64,000 nucleotides of DNA from Candidatus Zipacnadia bacterium (GTDB lineage: Bacteria > Armatimonadota > Zipacnadia > Zipacnadales > UBA5352), in assembly GCA_029821735.1 (NCBI GenBank), contig JALGSU010000014.1, forward strand, positions 1 to 64,000, given 5' to 3'. The notes under the pieces were generated by a model. It was not told where the DNA came from. It ran no database searches and was given only the letters and a program-made list of their open reading frames with translations. Every line of letters starts with the position of its first letter. Position 1 is the stretch's first letter. Made by a program: the position numbers and the translations under genes. Positions 20,059 through 31,246 of the stretch are shown in pieces.

Positions 20059-23000
20059 CTACCCCTCCGCATCCGCGGGCACGGTAAGGTCGTCGAGGTC
20101 CAGCACCGTCTCGCCGCCCATCTGGTAACGCAGCCGGGGCGAGCCACCATCATCGCCCGCCAGTTGCAGCTCAAGCCTGCACGCCTCCCCGTCCACCTCC
20201 GCAGTGAACACCACCTCATCGCCCGTGACCACCGCGGCAGCGTCGATGGCCCCGACCTCCCCGATCTCGATCAGCGTGACCAGAACGGTCCGCTCCGCCC
20301 CCGGCGCATTGGCCTGAACGTAAGCGTTATATTTCTCAGCGCCGGGGTAGGTCACATACTCTGACGTCATACCCTCCGGCGCCAGAAAGCGCACCTTCAT
20401 CGCGTAGCCATCCTTGACGATGTCCACATCGCCCGGCACGGACGCGGCGCCGACCTCTATGGTCTGCCCGCCCCGCGTGACCTCCGCCAGCCCGCCCTCG
20501 CCCTCCCACGAGTGCGGATGCAGCAGCCACTGGAAATCGCGCGCACCACCCGCTGCCCACAGGTCATCGACAACCAGCAGCAGCCGCGGCTTGAGGAGGA
20601 TCAGGTGGCGATGGGCGCGCTCGACCATCGAGCTGCTGTAGGCCTGCGTCGCGTCACCCATCGCGTAATCGAGGACATCGGTTGACGCGAAGAACGGGAT
20701 TGACCCGCGTTTGGCGATCTGCATCTTGCCGTCGACGAGGATGCAGTTGTGCCCGACCGCCCATCGCCGCCCCCAGCGCCGAGGCGTAGCCGCAATCCAT
20801 CGCCACCATGCGCGGCCCGTCGTAGATCAGGAAGTTGTTCTGATCCATGTGGCAATGCCCCTGCCCCGATGAGCTCGACTGCAGCGCGACGAACACGCCG
20901 TCACGCTCCCAGTCCGAGCGCAGTGACGCCCACCCGACCCGAGGGAAGATCGCCCCGGTCTCCTCGGGGCCCGCCTCAGCCACCGGCATCGCCGGATCGT
21001 ACGCGAGCAGCTTCATGTGGTCATGCCCGCGCAGACCCACCGTCTGCGTCTCCTTGAGATACCAGCCCGCATCCGGGTCGCCGGTCCACGAGCCCAGCAA
21101 GGTCGCCGGGAAGTGCCAGGCCACGTACGCCACCGAGCCACCCGCGTCCGCGAACCACGCCTGGTGGTTGCGGTCATTGGCCAGGAAAGCGGTGCCGAAA
21201 TCGATCATGGTCGGGAAGAACGGGTGGTCGAGATGGTCGGCTCCGCAGTTGCGCCGGAGCGCCTCCACCAGGAATATCTGCAGCCCGTACGCCCACGCAT
21301 CATACCCCTGCGCCTCCGCGCGATGGTTCGTGGCCCGCTGGTCGAAGTAGTCGAGCACGCAGTCCTCAGCCAGCCGGATGCATCGCGAAGCCCCGGGCAC
21401 ATCGCCGTGCACGCTCATCGCGCACAGGCCCATCGCCGTCGCCCACAGCGCCCACCCATTGCTGTTGCCCATCCCCGCCGACAGCTTCGAGTACAGAGGC
21501 AGCAGCGTGTTCCGCCCGATCGCCTCGGCGGTGAATGCTCGCTCCTGTTCGCTGAGCAGGTCGTAGCACAGGTCGTGGGCGAACGCGACCCCGATCGAGA
21601 TATTCCCGATCTCCAGGGCGAAGTAGCCGTTCGTCGGGTCGTACCATTGCTCCCACTCACACAGGGCCAGCAGCAGCTCCTTCGCGCGGTTCCCGTATCG
21701 CTCATCGCCGGTGCCCGCATAGGCGACCGACAGGCTCTTGAGGCGCTCCGCAAGAGCACCCGCGAGTGGATTCCAGCTCAGCCCACCGCCCTCCTGCGGC
21801 ATCACCGCAGGCGGCCACGGAAGCGATTGGTCCGCGCCGAAGCTGATCTCGGTCTCCTCCAGGTAACCATCCGCACGGGTCCTGATGCTGGCGAACATAT
21901 CTGCCGGCGATGCGCCGAACGCACCCGCTTCGGTGACGGTCACCTTTGCCGGGAACGCCGCCGCCGCTGCGGCGCTCATCACTGCACGCGGGTGCTCGGC
22001 TGGCAGATCAAGTGGCGTCTCGGCAGCGAACTGCTCCTCAGCCGTCTCCGCCCGCGCCACCTCGACCGCCTCGACGCTGATCGACCCCGTCGGCAGACTC
22101 GGGCGCGACGTCCTGCGTCTGCACGTCTGTGCCCGCCTCAGCCGGGATGGCGTCAGTGGCAATCTCGCGGTGCGGTATCTCGATGCCGTCGATGTTGTAG
22201 AAGCGCATGTAGAAGTGGCCGGTCGCGGGGGCGCTCCCCGGAACGGCCACCATCCGCGCGCGTGCTGAGAGCCTGTAGGTCTTGCCCGCCTCCGCCTCTT
22301 CGCTCCCCAGCGGGATGCTGATCCACGGCGCGAACATGCCCTCACCCGGCGGCGCGCTGATGCGCCAGGCACCGTCAACAGCCTCGACGCCGTAGTCCAG
22401 AGTCTCCATCGGCCCGGTCGGTGGCTTGGTGAGATCGGGGCTGATCAGCGTCGCCCCGCTGCGGCCTTCGTTCGCGCCAAGTAGCCGTGGCGTGACCACC
22501 CTCGGCCACTCGCGCGCGACCGTCCGCGGCGCATTGATCGGCGGGCCGAAGCGCTCCTGGGCTCTGCCGTAAATCAGATACGTCATCATCCGGTCGCGGA
22601 ACTCGCCCGCCGTACCATCCCAGCCGCCGGCGTAGGCCAGGTCCCCGCACGTGAAGAGCACGCAGCCCTCCCCATGCTCGACGATGAAGGCCGCCGGCGA
22701 CCCATTCCATTCCTCGAGCAGAACCGTGGCCCGCTCGTCGACGCCGCTCACTCGACCTCGATATGCCCCGTAGACGACGACCTGCCCAAGGTCCATCCCG
22801 CGCGTGATGGGGTGGTCGTTATTGGCCACGTTCCAGTCCGGACCCTTACCGAAGCCGGTGTAGCTGCCGCCGATGATCTGCGCGGGCGGCGCGCAGCCAT
22901 ACGTGCACAGCACCCGCCCGCCACCGGCCACGTACTCGGTGATCGCCGCTTGCGCCGCTTCCGTGAAACCATACTGCTCCTGCCCTGCATCGCCACGGGT

Positions 23001-23234
23001 CACCACCGCGATCGCATCGTATGCCGACAGCGTCGCGACGTCCTCGAGATCAGCGCCGGGGATGTTCACCGCGTCCGCTCCCAGGCGCTCGCAGACCGGC
23101 ACATAGCCGTTCTTGTACTTGTTGCCCGCGAGGCCGATCTGCGGGCGGGATACCTGAGCCGCACACACTCCCGCGACCAGCAGTGCGATGGCGATATGCC
23201 CGGCACGGCGCAGTGTCGAGTTTGCGTGAAGCAT
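20059..23234 (-). pseudogene. Heparinase II/III-like protein with N-terminal GATase-like domain, split by two apparent +1 frameshifts
   Basis: Three overlapping minus-strand ORFs (22038-23234, 20654-22378, 20059-20724) read as one protein: N-terminal QIGLAGNKYKNGYVPVCERLGADAVNIPG...YVAGGGRVLCTYG; middle QGHCHMDQNNFLIYDGPRMVAMDCGYASALGAA; C-terminal (V)GHNCILVDGKMQIAKRGSIPFF...DRHLILLKPRLLLVVDDLW-type. Shifts near 22095 and 20760. Could be assembly indels. Confidence 0.7.
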
Positions 23235-23426
23235 TGCGGACCTCCGCGTAACGGATTGCTCATGTCGTCTCAGGCGGCCCGATCGCTGGTGCAGCGGCAG
23301 GCTCCCGCAGGGGGTATTCCCTCATCCGTGCACCGGAAACCTGCACAGCATGAGGAGGACTTGCAGGTCGCGCCGTGAAGAATGTCTACGCCGATGTCGC
23401 TGTTCCTGGACGGGAAGGACCGGCTC

Positions 23427-26400
23427 ATGAGAGACCATCGTCTGGTGCTCGTCGTCGGACTGCTCCTCGGGATGACCACCGTGAGTTCCGCCCAGGCGCC
23501 ACCCGCCGGGCCTCACTGGACCGCGCCCGACCGTGCCGCGAAAGTCGCCGCGCTCGTCCCCGGCCGCAAAGTGCCGCGCCCCAGTCCCGACGAGCTCTTC
23601 GCCGACTGGACAGCGGCCCAGGTGCAGCGCTGGGAGCAGGACCACCCGGGCGTCTCCCTCGACGAGGCCTATGAGCAGCACGCCGCCGCCGAGCCCACCG
23701 ACGAGGAGCTGCGCGCAGATTTCCCTCGCCACATCTCGCCCTTCGGACGTGTGCGCGCCGGTGACCCCGACCGCGCGAAGGCCGAGCAGGTGCTCATCAC
23801 CTACTGCCCATTCTGCGGCAGTCGCTCGTTCTCATTGCTCTACGACTCCAATGACCGCTACCACGCAACCACGCGCTGTTGCCGCACCGAACTCTACGGG
23901 AGCGACGACCTCGCGCCCGCCGACTACGCCCTGAAGACGAACTCCAGCGCCACCTTCCCGCACCTGGATGAGACATCGGTCGACGTGCCCTGCACGGTCT
24001 ATCGCGACGCCGAGGGCGTCGAGTGGGAGTTGTTCATCCCGACGCTCTTCGCGCACCACCGCTGGCTGGCGCTGTGCGATCAGGTGCGCGCGTATGGCGG
24101 CAAGTTCGAGGCCACCGCCGACCCGCTCTACGTGCACAAGATCGCGGTGCTGCTCGACCTGATGGCTGACACCTACTACGGCCTGCCTCTGAGCTTCAAC
24201 AACACCCTCGCCAAAGGGCGCGATGGCGCCCAGCTCACCCGCGCCGAGTGGGAGGCCGTGCCCAGGCCCGCCATCTTTGAGGTGAGCTACCTCGGGCCCT
24301 GGAACCGCCGGCGGGTCGTCGGCAACAAGGGTTGGCTCAACATGATGGACGAGCACATATGGGTCGAGCCCTTCGCCCGCACGCGCCACCATCCTGCCTT
24401 CCGCCACTACTCCGAGCGCACCTACGGCGACCCCGACGCGCTCGATCAGAAGGTCAGAGACAAGCTCATGCGCGAGTTGGCGCTCATGTTCAAGAGCGTC
24501 TTCGCCCAGAAGCTGCTCAACAACTATCAGGAGGCCAACTACGTCGACATGTGGCTGCTCGGCCTGCTGCTCGAGGACGACCTGCTGGTCGACTTCGCCG
24601 CCCCCGCCCAGGAGGCCACGGTCTACAACCACACCTACCGCGACGGGATGAATGGCGAGGGCGCGCCCAACTACATGGCCATGCCCGGCGGCTACTTCTA
24701 CCCCTTCCTGCGCGACGAGAAGGGCTGGCTGCAGTATTACCCGCGCTTCCTCGAGGACAACCCCTTCTACTGGGCGGCCGACGCCGAGATGCGCAAGCTG
24801 ACTACCGTCCGGGGCATGCAGGTCGAGTTCGGCGACCAGCACGAGTACGCGATGCCTTCGGGATTCCTGACCGACCCGGCTGCGGTGAGCCGCAACGAAC
24901 TGGTCGGTAGCCGCAACTGGGCCGACTACGGGGTGGGCATTCTGCGCGTGGGCGGGCCCGGCCACCGCATGGAGGCCTGCCTGAGCTACACGCGCGCCAC
25001 TCTGCACAACTCCCAGGACGCACTCAGCCTCGGCTGCTGGGTCGATGGCGTCCCGGTCATGCGTCGCGGGGGATACGCGGCCTCGTGGCACAACGCCCAC
25101 CTGCAGTGGGAGCGCCCCGAGTTCGCCGCGTTGCGCAAGATGGACTACCCGCACGAAATCGCCGAGGCCGAGCGCGGCTTCGATGGCTGGTCGTGGCGCT
25201 ACGCACACAGCCCGCTGTGCCAGAATGGCGCCGTCGTCGATGCCGCTGGCACTGGAAGTGGCTGGGGCGACAACCGTGGCTACGGTGAGGTCATCACCTA
25301 CAAGGGCGGCGAGCCGGGCGGGGAGCCCGGCTCCGGCCTGCAGGTGCTGGACGTCCGCGACCACTACTCCTGGTCACGGGTCGAACGCGATGTGCAGGAC
25401 TTCCGGCGCACGCTCATCGGCGTCGAGGGCCCCGATGGCCGCGCCTACATCGTGGACCTGCTCACACTCGTCGGCGGCTCGCGTCATGTGCTCCCCAGCA
25501 GCGCATTCGCCGAGCGCGCAGGCGATGATCTGCCCCCGGTGCAGTCCGAGGCCGACGCTCTCGCCGAGATACTCCAGCCCGATGCCGCCGACGAGAACAT
25601 ACTTCCCGACAACGTCCTCGCCCCGGTGCGCGGGCTCCAGCGGCTGGCGAAGCCCGAGAGTTCCTGGGATCTCACCTGGGCCACCGACATCGCTGCCTAC
25701 GCCCCCCGTGACGTGAACGGTGGCGAGTTCGTGCGCCCCATGCCCGACGACGTTGGCCGCGTGCGATTGCGCATGCTGGGGCTCACGCAGCCCGATGGGC
25801 AAACCGAGTTGATCCGCGCCACCGGGCCCTGGGTCGGCTGGTTGAGGCAGCCTTTGCCCGACGCCCAGCAGGTCAACGGCAACGTGGCTTTCATGGACGC
25901 GCGCGACTTCCTCATCGAGTCCCGGTCCGCCGAGGACGGCGCGCCACTGCGCAGTCTCTTCGTCCACGTCCTCGAGGGGTTCCGCGAGGGCGAGGCATCC
26001 GCGATCGCCGAGGTGGCCCCGCTCGACGCCACGCCCGTCGACGGTCCCGACCGCGACATCGTAGCGCTCGCCATCAGCTTCACCGACGGCCACACTGACA
26101 CCGTGCTCTACCAGTCCGACGCAGGCGCGGTGCAACTGCCCGGAGACATCCGCACCGACGCCCGCTACGCCGTGCTGCGCCGCGACGCCGCCGGCGAGGT
26201 CATCGCTGCCGAAGCCTGTCGCGGTACCGAGCTCACTTGCGGCGATTTCTCCGTCACCATGCCCGGCGACTTCGGCGGCACCATCGTCGACGTCATCGGC
26301 GACCTGACCGGCACCCGCCAGGAGAGCGCGCTGGTCATCCGCCCTGACCGTCCGTGGCCTGCGGGCGAGCACCTCGCCGACCGCCAGCTCCTGGTCCGCT

Positions 26401-27890
26401 TCGAGAGCGAACTCCGCGACGCCTGCAACGAGGGCTTCCGCGTGCAGACCGTCACGCCGATCGCGGACGGTCTGGTGCGCGTCGACCTGCAGGACAACGT
26501 GCCCTTCGCCACAAGCTGGCACCAGGTCGTCGAGCTTCCAGCCGACCAGCCGAGCACCATCCGCACGTGGCGCCCGATGTCAGAGCACGCGAACAACCCC
26601 TGGTACAATGGCATGTCGCTGTGGTTCCCCGAGCGCGACATCGCCTACACCATCGACCACGTCAACCGGCTGGGCGGCGGCTACGGAGGCGATACGGTCG
26701 AGTTGATCGGCGACGTCGACCCGGCTGCAGACGGCATCGAGATCGGCGACTGGTACGCGATCTATGGCGTCCAGCCCGGCCTGCGCGTCTCCGTGGCCAA
26801 TGACCTGTCATGGCGGCGCGAGCCAGCCGCGCAGTGGCAGCAGCACACGCTGCGCGCCACCGGTGAGGTGCAGGTGCGCTCGGAGGCCACTAGCTCGGGC
26901 CTGTGGTTCCGCGCGGGCGAGGGGCGCTGGCAGCAGGCGCCCGAGGGCAAGCAGGTATTCACCGCCGACGAGACCGCCGGGCAAATAGTGCGCCTGATCT
27001 CCGGACAGCCGACCTGGCTGAACCTTGACGACGCCGACCCGCCAGCCCTGGTCACTTTCACCCTCGATGGCGACGAGATCGACCTCGCCCCCGAGACTGA
27101 CCTCGGCTGGATTGACCCGCCGCGACTGCTAGTGGCCGAGTTCCGTGACGCTGGCAACCCGCTGGATCAGACGTCCCTGACCGTGACCTTCAACGGTTCG
27201 CCTGTGGCCATCGATGACGCGGGGCCGGTGCACGTGACCGCCGCCGAGGATGGCCGGGCCTTGCGCGTGGAGGTAGACCTCACTGCCGCCCTCGCTGATG
27301 CGGGGCAGCAGCCGCGCCGTCACCTGCTGGAGATCGCGCTCGCGGACCGCTCGGTCGAGCGCCATGCCACCACCGTTCGCCTGTCATTCATGAACCAGGT
27401 GCCACTCGAGCCCGACGCGACCTACCTCAGCGATCTGCCCGCGCTGAGTCACTTCGCACACGGTGGGCTGATCCTCGACCGCGATTACGTGGGCAACCCC
27501 GCGCGAATCGCCGGACGCATCTACCCGAAGTGTCTGACTCTCTGTCCGGAGGTGGCGGGCGGCGGAGCATACGGTGAGGTCGTCTACGAGTTGCCCCCTG
27601 ACCGCACCGACCTGGTCCTCAAGACCGACGTCGGCATCACCGAGGCCAGCGGCGGTCGCGGCAGCGTTACCTTCACGATCGAGTGCAGCGATGCGCTTGA
27701 CGGGCAGTGGCAGACGCTCTACACCTCCGCCGTGAAGCGCGGCGGGCAGGATCCCGAGAGCGTGACGGTCCCTCTCGGTGACGCGAAATACCTGCGGCTG
27801 CGCACCACCGACGCCGGAGATGGCATCAACAGTGACCACGCTCTCTGGGGAGCGGCCCGTCTCAAAGCCGCCGAAGACACCGCGCCCTGA
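23427..27890 (+). CDS. Very large secreted heparinase II/III-like protein with Cys-motif N-terminus
   Basis: Signal peptide MRDHRLVLVVGLLLGMTTVSSAQ (start 23427; alternative 23382); YCPFCGSRSFSLLYDSNDRYHATTRCC; TRATLHNSQDALSLGCWVDGVPVMRRGGY; C-terminal beta-sandwich regions. Confidence 0.7.
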   Translation: MRDHRLVLVVGLLLGMTTVSSAQAPPAGPHWTAPDRAAKVAALVPGRKVPRPSPDELFADWTAAQVQRWEQDHPGVSLDEAYEQHAAAEPTDEELRADFPRHISPFGRVRAGDPDRAKAEQVLITYCPFCGSRSFSLLYDSNDRYHATTRCCRTELYGSDDLAPADYALKTNSSATFPHLDETSVDVPCTVYRDAEGVEWELFIPTLFAHHRWLALCDQVRAYGGKFEATADPLYVHKIAVLLDLMADTYYGLPLSFNNTLAKGRDGAQLTRAEWEAVPRPAIFEVSYLGPWNRRRVVGNKGWLNMMDEHIWVEPFARTRHHPAFRHYSERTYGDPDALDQKVRDKLMRELALMFKSVFAQKLLNNYQEANYVDMWLLGLLLEDDLLVDFAAPAQEATVYNHTYRDGMNGEGAPNYMAMPGGYFYPFLRDEKGWLQYYPRFLEDNPFYWAADAEMRKLTTVRGMQVEFGDQHEYAMPSGFLTDPAAVSRNELVGSRNWADYGVGILRVGGPGHRMEACLSYTRATLHNSQDALSLGCWVDGVPVMRRGGYAASWHNAHLQWERPEFAALRKMDYPHEIAEAERGFDGWSWRYAHSPLCQNGAVVDAAGTGSGWGDNRGYGEVITYKGGEPGGEPGSGLQVLDVRDHYSWSRVERDVQDFRRTLIGVEGPDGRAYIVDLLTLVGGSRHVLPSSAFAERAGDDLPPVQSEADALAEILQPDAADENILPDNVLAPVRGLQRLAKPESSWDLTWATDIAAYAPRDVNGGEFVRPMPDDVGRVRLRMLGLTQPDGQTELIRATGPWVGWLRQPLPDAQQVNGNVAFMDARDFLIESRSAEDGAPLRSLFVHVLEGFREGEASAIAEVAPLDATPVDGPDRDIVALAISFTDGHTDTVLYQSDAGAVQLPGDIRTDARYAVLRRDAAGEVIAAEACRGTELTCGDFSVTMPGDFGGTIVDVIGDLTGTRQESALVIRPDRPWPAGEHLADRQLLVRFESELRDACNEGFRVQTVTPIADGLVRVDLQDNVPFATSWHQVVELPADQPSTIRTWRPMSEHANNPWYNGMSLWFPERDIAYTIDHVNRLGGGYGGDTVELIGDVDPAADGIEIGDWYAIYGVQPGLRVSVANDLSWRREPAAQWQQHTLRATGEVQVRSEATSSGLWFRAGEGRWQQAPEGKQVFTADETAGQIVRLISGQPTWLNLDDADPPALVTFTLDGDEIDLAPETDLGWIDPPRLLVAEFRDAGNPLDQTSLTVTFNGSPVAIDDAGPVHVTAAEDGRALRVEVDLTAALADAGQQPRRHLLEIALADRSVERHATTVRLSFMNQVPLEPDATYLSDLPALSHFAHGGLILDRDYVGNPARIAGRIYPKCLTLCPEVAGGGAYGEVVYELPPDRTDLVLKTDVGITEASGGRGSVTFTIECSDALDGQWQTLYTSAVKRGGQDPESVTVPLGDAKYLRLRTTDAGDGINSDHALWGAARLKAAEDTAP

Positions 27891-27909
27891 CCGGCGGACC
27901 GCCTAAGGA

Positions 27910-30297
27910 ATGGTACCGATGATCAGAGACATCGCTCGGCGCTTGCGGAGGCTCCTGCCCATGCTCTGTCTCGCCTCGCTCTGCCTGAGCCTCAGCCACG
28001 CGCAGGAACCCTTCCAGCTCCTCAAGGACAGCCGCCGCTGGGGTGGCGATGCGACCACGATGCTGGTACTACGCACGCAGGCCGGCTACCTCGAGCGCTT
28101 CGCTGCCGACGAGTTCGCGGCCTACCTGCACCGCGCCAGCAAGAGCCGAATGCTCTTGCCCCGGGCCATCGGCGACGTGCCGCCGGGCTGGGAAGGCTCG
28201 GCCATCTTCCTCGGCGTCGCCGGACAGCCGCCCTTCGCCGACGTCGCTCCCGAGAGCCTGCCGATGAACGGCTTCCGCATCCGCACCGGACCGGCCCGCC
28301 TCGATCTCATAGGCGCCAGCGAGCAGGGCGCGAGCAACGCCCTCTACTGGCTGCTGCGTGAGAAGGTCGGCGTCCGCTGGTACATGCCCACCCGCCTCGG
28401 TGAGGAAGTGCCCGTGCACGAGGAGATCACCTTGGAGCCGATGGACCTCGTCGCTGGCCCCGACATCCCTGCCGGCACCTTCGACGTCCACTACTATGGC
28501 GCCAGCGGCAACCGTTCTGCCGGCGGCCAGCCCCGGGATTTCTACGGTCGCCACTACTGGAGCGACGTCGTCCGCCCCTCCGATAAGAACCGGCAGCAGC
28601 ACCCGGAGTGGTTCGCCCTGACCGATCGCGAGCAGCTCCCGGCCGAAGACTGGAAGAACTGGCTGTGGACCGATGCCGAGGGCCACATCCGCAGCAATCA
28701 GGTTTGCACGACCAACCCCGAGGTCATTGCGCAATTCGTGGTGGCCGCAACTGCGTACTTCCGGACCAACCCGGACGCCAGTACTTTCCCCATTGACCCG
28801 AATGACTACAGCGACTTCTGTACCTGCGAGCGTTGCCTCAAGCTCGACCACGACCTCGGCGATGGCCCCCTGATGAATCGCCTGACGCTCTTCTTCAACG
28901 AGATCGCCGCCCGGCTCAAGCCCGACTTCCCGAACAAGCATCTCGGCTTCTACGCCTACGCTTCACACACCCGCCCGCCCACGACTGTCAAACCCGATCC
29001 CATGCTCACACCGGCGCTGTGCTTCTTTGGCAGCCCGGCCTGCTACGCGCACGCAATCGCGGACCCCGACTGCCCGATCAACAGCACCTGGAAGCAGTCG
29101 GTATTCGACCCCTGGACCAAGCTCTGCGATCGCTTCGGTTACTACGCCTACTACGCCTACTCCGGCAACTGGCAGGGGCCGCAACTGATGGTGCGCACGC
29201 TGCCCGAGGACCTGAAGCTCATGCACGAGCACGGGTGCTTCTACTTCAACGTTTCCGGCCCGCGCCACTATGCCACCTCGGCCCCCATGCAATACCTGGC
29301 CCGCCGCCTGCTGTGGGATGTCGACGCCGACCCCGCCGCCATCCTCGACGAGTGGTACACCGGCACCTATGGCCCTGCATACGAGCCCATGAAAGCCTAC
29401 TGGGAGACCTTGATCCGCGGCTACTACCAGGGCACCCACCATGGCTCGAAGCCTGACAGGCCCCAGGACATGTTCACCCCGGGCATCATGGCCGAGGCCC
29501 AGAGCCACCTCGAAGCCGCCGAACAGGCCGTTGCCTCAGCCCCCGATCGCTACCAGCGCCGCGTCGCCATCGCCCGCGCCGGATTCCAGTACACTGAGCC
29601 CATGACTCGCGGCTACGGGCACGCCGCCAATGGCGAGTGGCAGCAGGCCATCGCCGCCGGTGAGCAGGCCCTGCAGGCCATCGTGCAAAGCCGTGCCATC
29701 GAGCCCGCGCCCTACGTCACACCCCTCTGGCCACGCGATGAGCAGACCTGGGTCTGGTACCGCAGTTGGGATGGCAGCAGGTCCTCCGAGATCATGACCA
29801 GCAGTATCATCGACGGGTGGCGCGAGCAGAGCGCTCAGGCCCCGCCTGCGGGGCAATTGGTGCTGGAGTTGCCCGAGCAATGGAGCTTCCGCAAGGACGA
29901 GGCCGGGCAGGGCGAGCAGCAGAAGTGGTTCGACCTCGACATCACCCCAACCGACTGGCAGCCCGTCAGCACGCACATGTCATGGACCACTCAGGCATAC
30001 CCCGGCGACTGGCACGGTACCGGCTGGTACCGCCTCGACTTCACACTGCCCGAGGCCGGACCCGGCCCGCTCGTGGTGCGTTTCGGCGCCGTCGATGGTC
30101 GCGCCAAGGTCTGGCTCAACGGGACGCTCGTGGCTGAACGATCCGACGAGCCCGGCCTGGTGTGGAACAAGCCGTGGAGCGTTGACATCACCGACGCCGC
30201 CCGCGCCGGGCAGGTCAACCGGCTTGCGGTCAGTGTCACCAAGCAGGAGTTCGCAGCCGGCATCTGGCGCCCGACTGAGATCCGGCGCATGGACTGA
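27910..30297 (+). CDS. DUF4838 domain secreted protein with C-terminal GH2-type sugar-binding domain
   Basis: Signal peptide; EFAAYLHRASKSRMLLP, SNALYWLLREKVGVRWYMPTRLGEEVP, SDFCTCERCLKLD; C-terminal GTGWYRLDFTLPEAGPGPLVVRFGAVDGRAKVWLNGTLV. Confidence 0.85.
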   Translation: MVPMIRDIARRLRRLLPMLCLASLCLSLSHAQEPFQLLKDSRRWGGDATTMLVLRTQAGYLERFAADEFAAYLHRASKSRMLLPRAIGDVPPGWEGSAIFLGVAGQPPFADVAPESLPMNGFRIRTGPARLDLIGASEQGASNALYWLLREKVGVRWYMPTRLGEEVPVHEEITLEPMDLVAGPDIPAGTFDVHYYGASGNRSAGGQPRDFYGRHYWSDVVRPSDKNRQQHPEWFALTDREQLPAEDWKNWLWTDAEGHIRSNQVCTTNPEVIAQFVVAATAYFRTNPDASTFPIDPNDYSDFCTCERCLKLDHDLGDGPLMNRLTLFFNEIAARLKPDFPNKHLGFYAYASHTRPPTTVKPDPMLTPALCFFGSPACYAHAIADPDCPINSTWKQSVFDPWTKLCDRFGYYAYYAYSGNWQGPQLMVRTLPEDLKLMHEHGCFYFNVSGPRHYATSAPMQYLARRLLWDVDADPAAILDEWYTGTYGPAYEPMKAYWETLIRGYYQGTHHGSKPDRPQDMFTPGIMAEAQSHLEAAEQAVASAPDRYQRRVAIARAGFQYTEPMTRGYGHAANGEWQQAIAAGEQALQAIVQSRAIEPAPYVTPLWPRDEQTWVWYRSWDGSRSSEIMTSSIIDGWREQSAQAPPAGQLVLELPEQWSFRKDEAGQGEQQKWFDLDITPTDWQPVSTHMSWTTQAYPGDWHGTGWYRLDFTLPEAGPGPLVVRFGAVDGRAKVWLNGTLVAERSDEPGLVWNKPWSVDITDAARAGQVNRLAVSVTKQEFAAGIWRPTEIRRMD

Positions 30298-30309
30298 AGG
30301 AGAGGCCCC

Positions 30310-31242
30310 GTGCAGCCGTCACCCAGCTTTGACTGTGTCGCACACGCCGCCACCTGGTCTCCGCGTTACGGACACGCCTGCGTCGCCTGGCAGGACCGCC
30401 TCTGGCTGCTCGGCGGCACTGAGACCTGCGACGCTGGTCGCCAGTGCAATGACGTCTGGTCCTCGGCCGACGGCCTCGACTGGACTCGCGTGACCGGCGC
30501 CGCGCCATGGGCGCCCCGCTGGGGCCATGCGGTATTCGCGATCGGCGGCGCAATGGTTCTCATCGGCGGCCTCGACTCCGTCAGCCCCATCCACAACTGC
30601 GCGGACATCTGGATCACCCATGACGGTGCCGACTGGACGCTCATTTCCGAGCGTGCGCCGTGGACGCCAAGGCACGTCTGGGCGACTGCCACCACCGAGC
30701 AGGCCATCTGGCTCATTGGCGGCGCAACCGACGGGCAGCTCTACCACAACGATGTTTGGCGGGCAACAGACGGTCGCACCTGGAGTGACGCCGAGGCGCA
30801 GGTGCCGCGCTTCGCCCCCCGCAAGTGCCACGCCGCTGCAGCGCTGGGAGAGACCCTCTGGGTCGCTGGCGGCAGCGTCCGCGATGCCGATGCGCCCCAC
30901 GGCGCCCGATATGTCAACGACGTCTGGCGGTCCGCAGATGGCTCAAACTGGCAGCTCGTGAAGGCCCATGCTCCGTGGCGCCCCCGCTGCTTCCATCACC
31001 TGCTCGCCTGCCACAGCGCCCTCTGGCTCGTCGGCGGCAATTTCGGCGGCGCTGTCTACTCGGACGAGATCTGGCGTTCGACGGACGGTGCCCACTGGCA
31101 GCAGGCGGGCCATTTCCCGTGGGAGCCACGCCACGCTGAGACCATGACGATCTTCCGCGACCGGGTCTGGGTCATGGGCGGCACCTCCACGTCTCGCGGC
31201 ACGTCCGCCCACAACGACGTCTGGACCTGGTCACTGATCTGA
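30310..31242 (+). CDS. Kelch-like beta-propeller protein (no obvious signal peptide)
   Basis: GTG start; repeated WLLGG/WLIGG/LWVAGG ... NDVWRSADG-x-W motifs, about six repeats. Confidence 0.8.
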   Translation: MQPSPSFDCVAHAATWSPRYGHACVAWQDRLWLLGGTETCDAGRQCNDVWSSADGLDWTRVTGAAPWAPRWGHAVFAIGGAMVLIGGLDSVSPIHNCADIWITHDGADWTLISERAPWTPRHVWATATTEQAIWLIGGATDGQLYHNDVWRATDGRTWSDAEAQVPRFAPRKCHAAAALGETLWVAGGSVRDADAPHGARYVNDVWRSADGSNWQLVKAHAPWRPRCFHHLLACHSALWLVGGNFGGAVYSDEIWRSTDGAHWQQAGHFPWEPRHAETMTIFRDRVWVMGGTSTSRGTSAHNDVWTWSLI

Positions 31243-31246
31243 AGGG

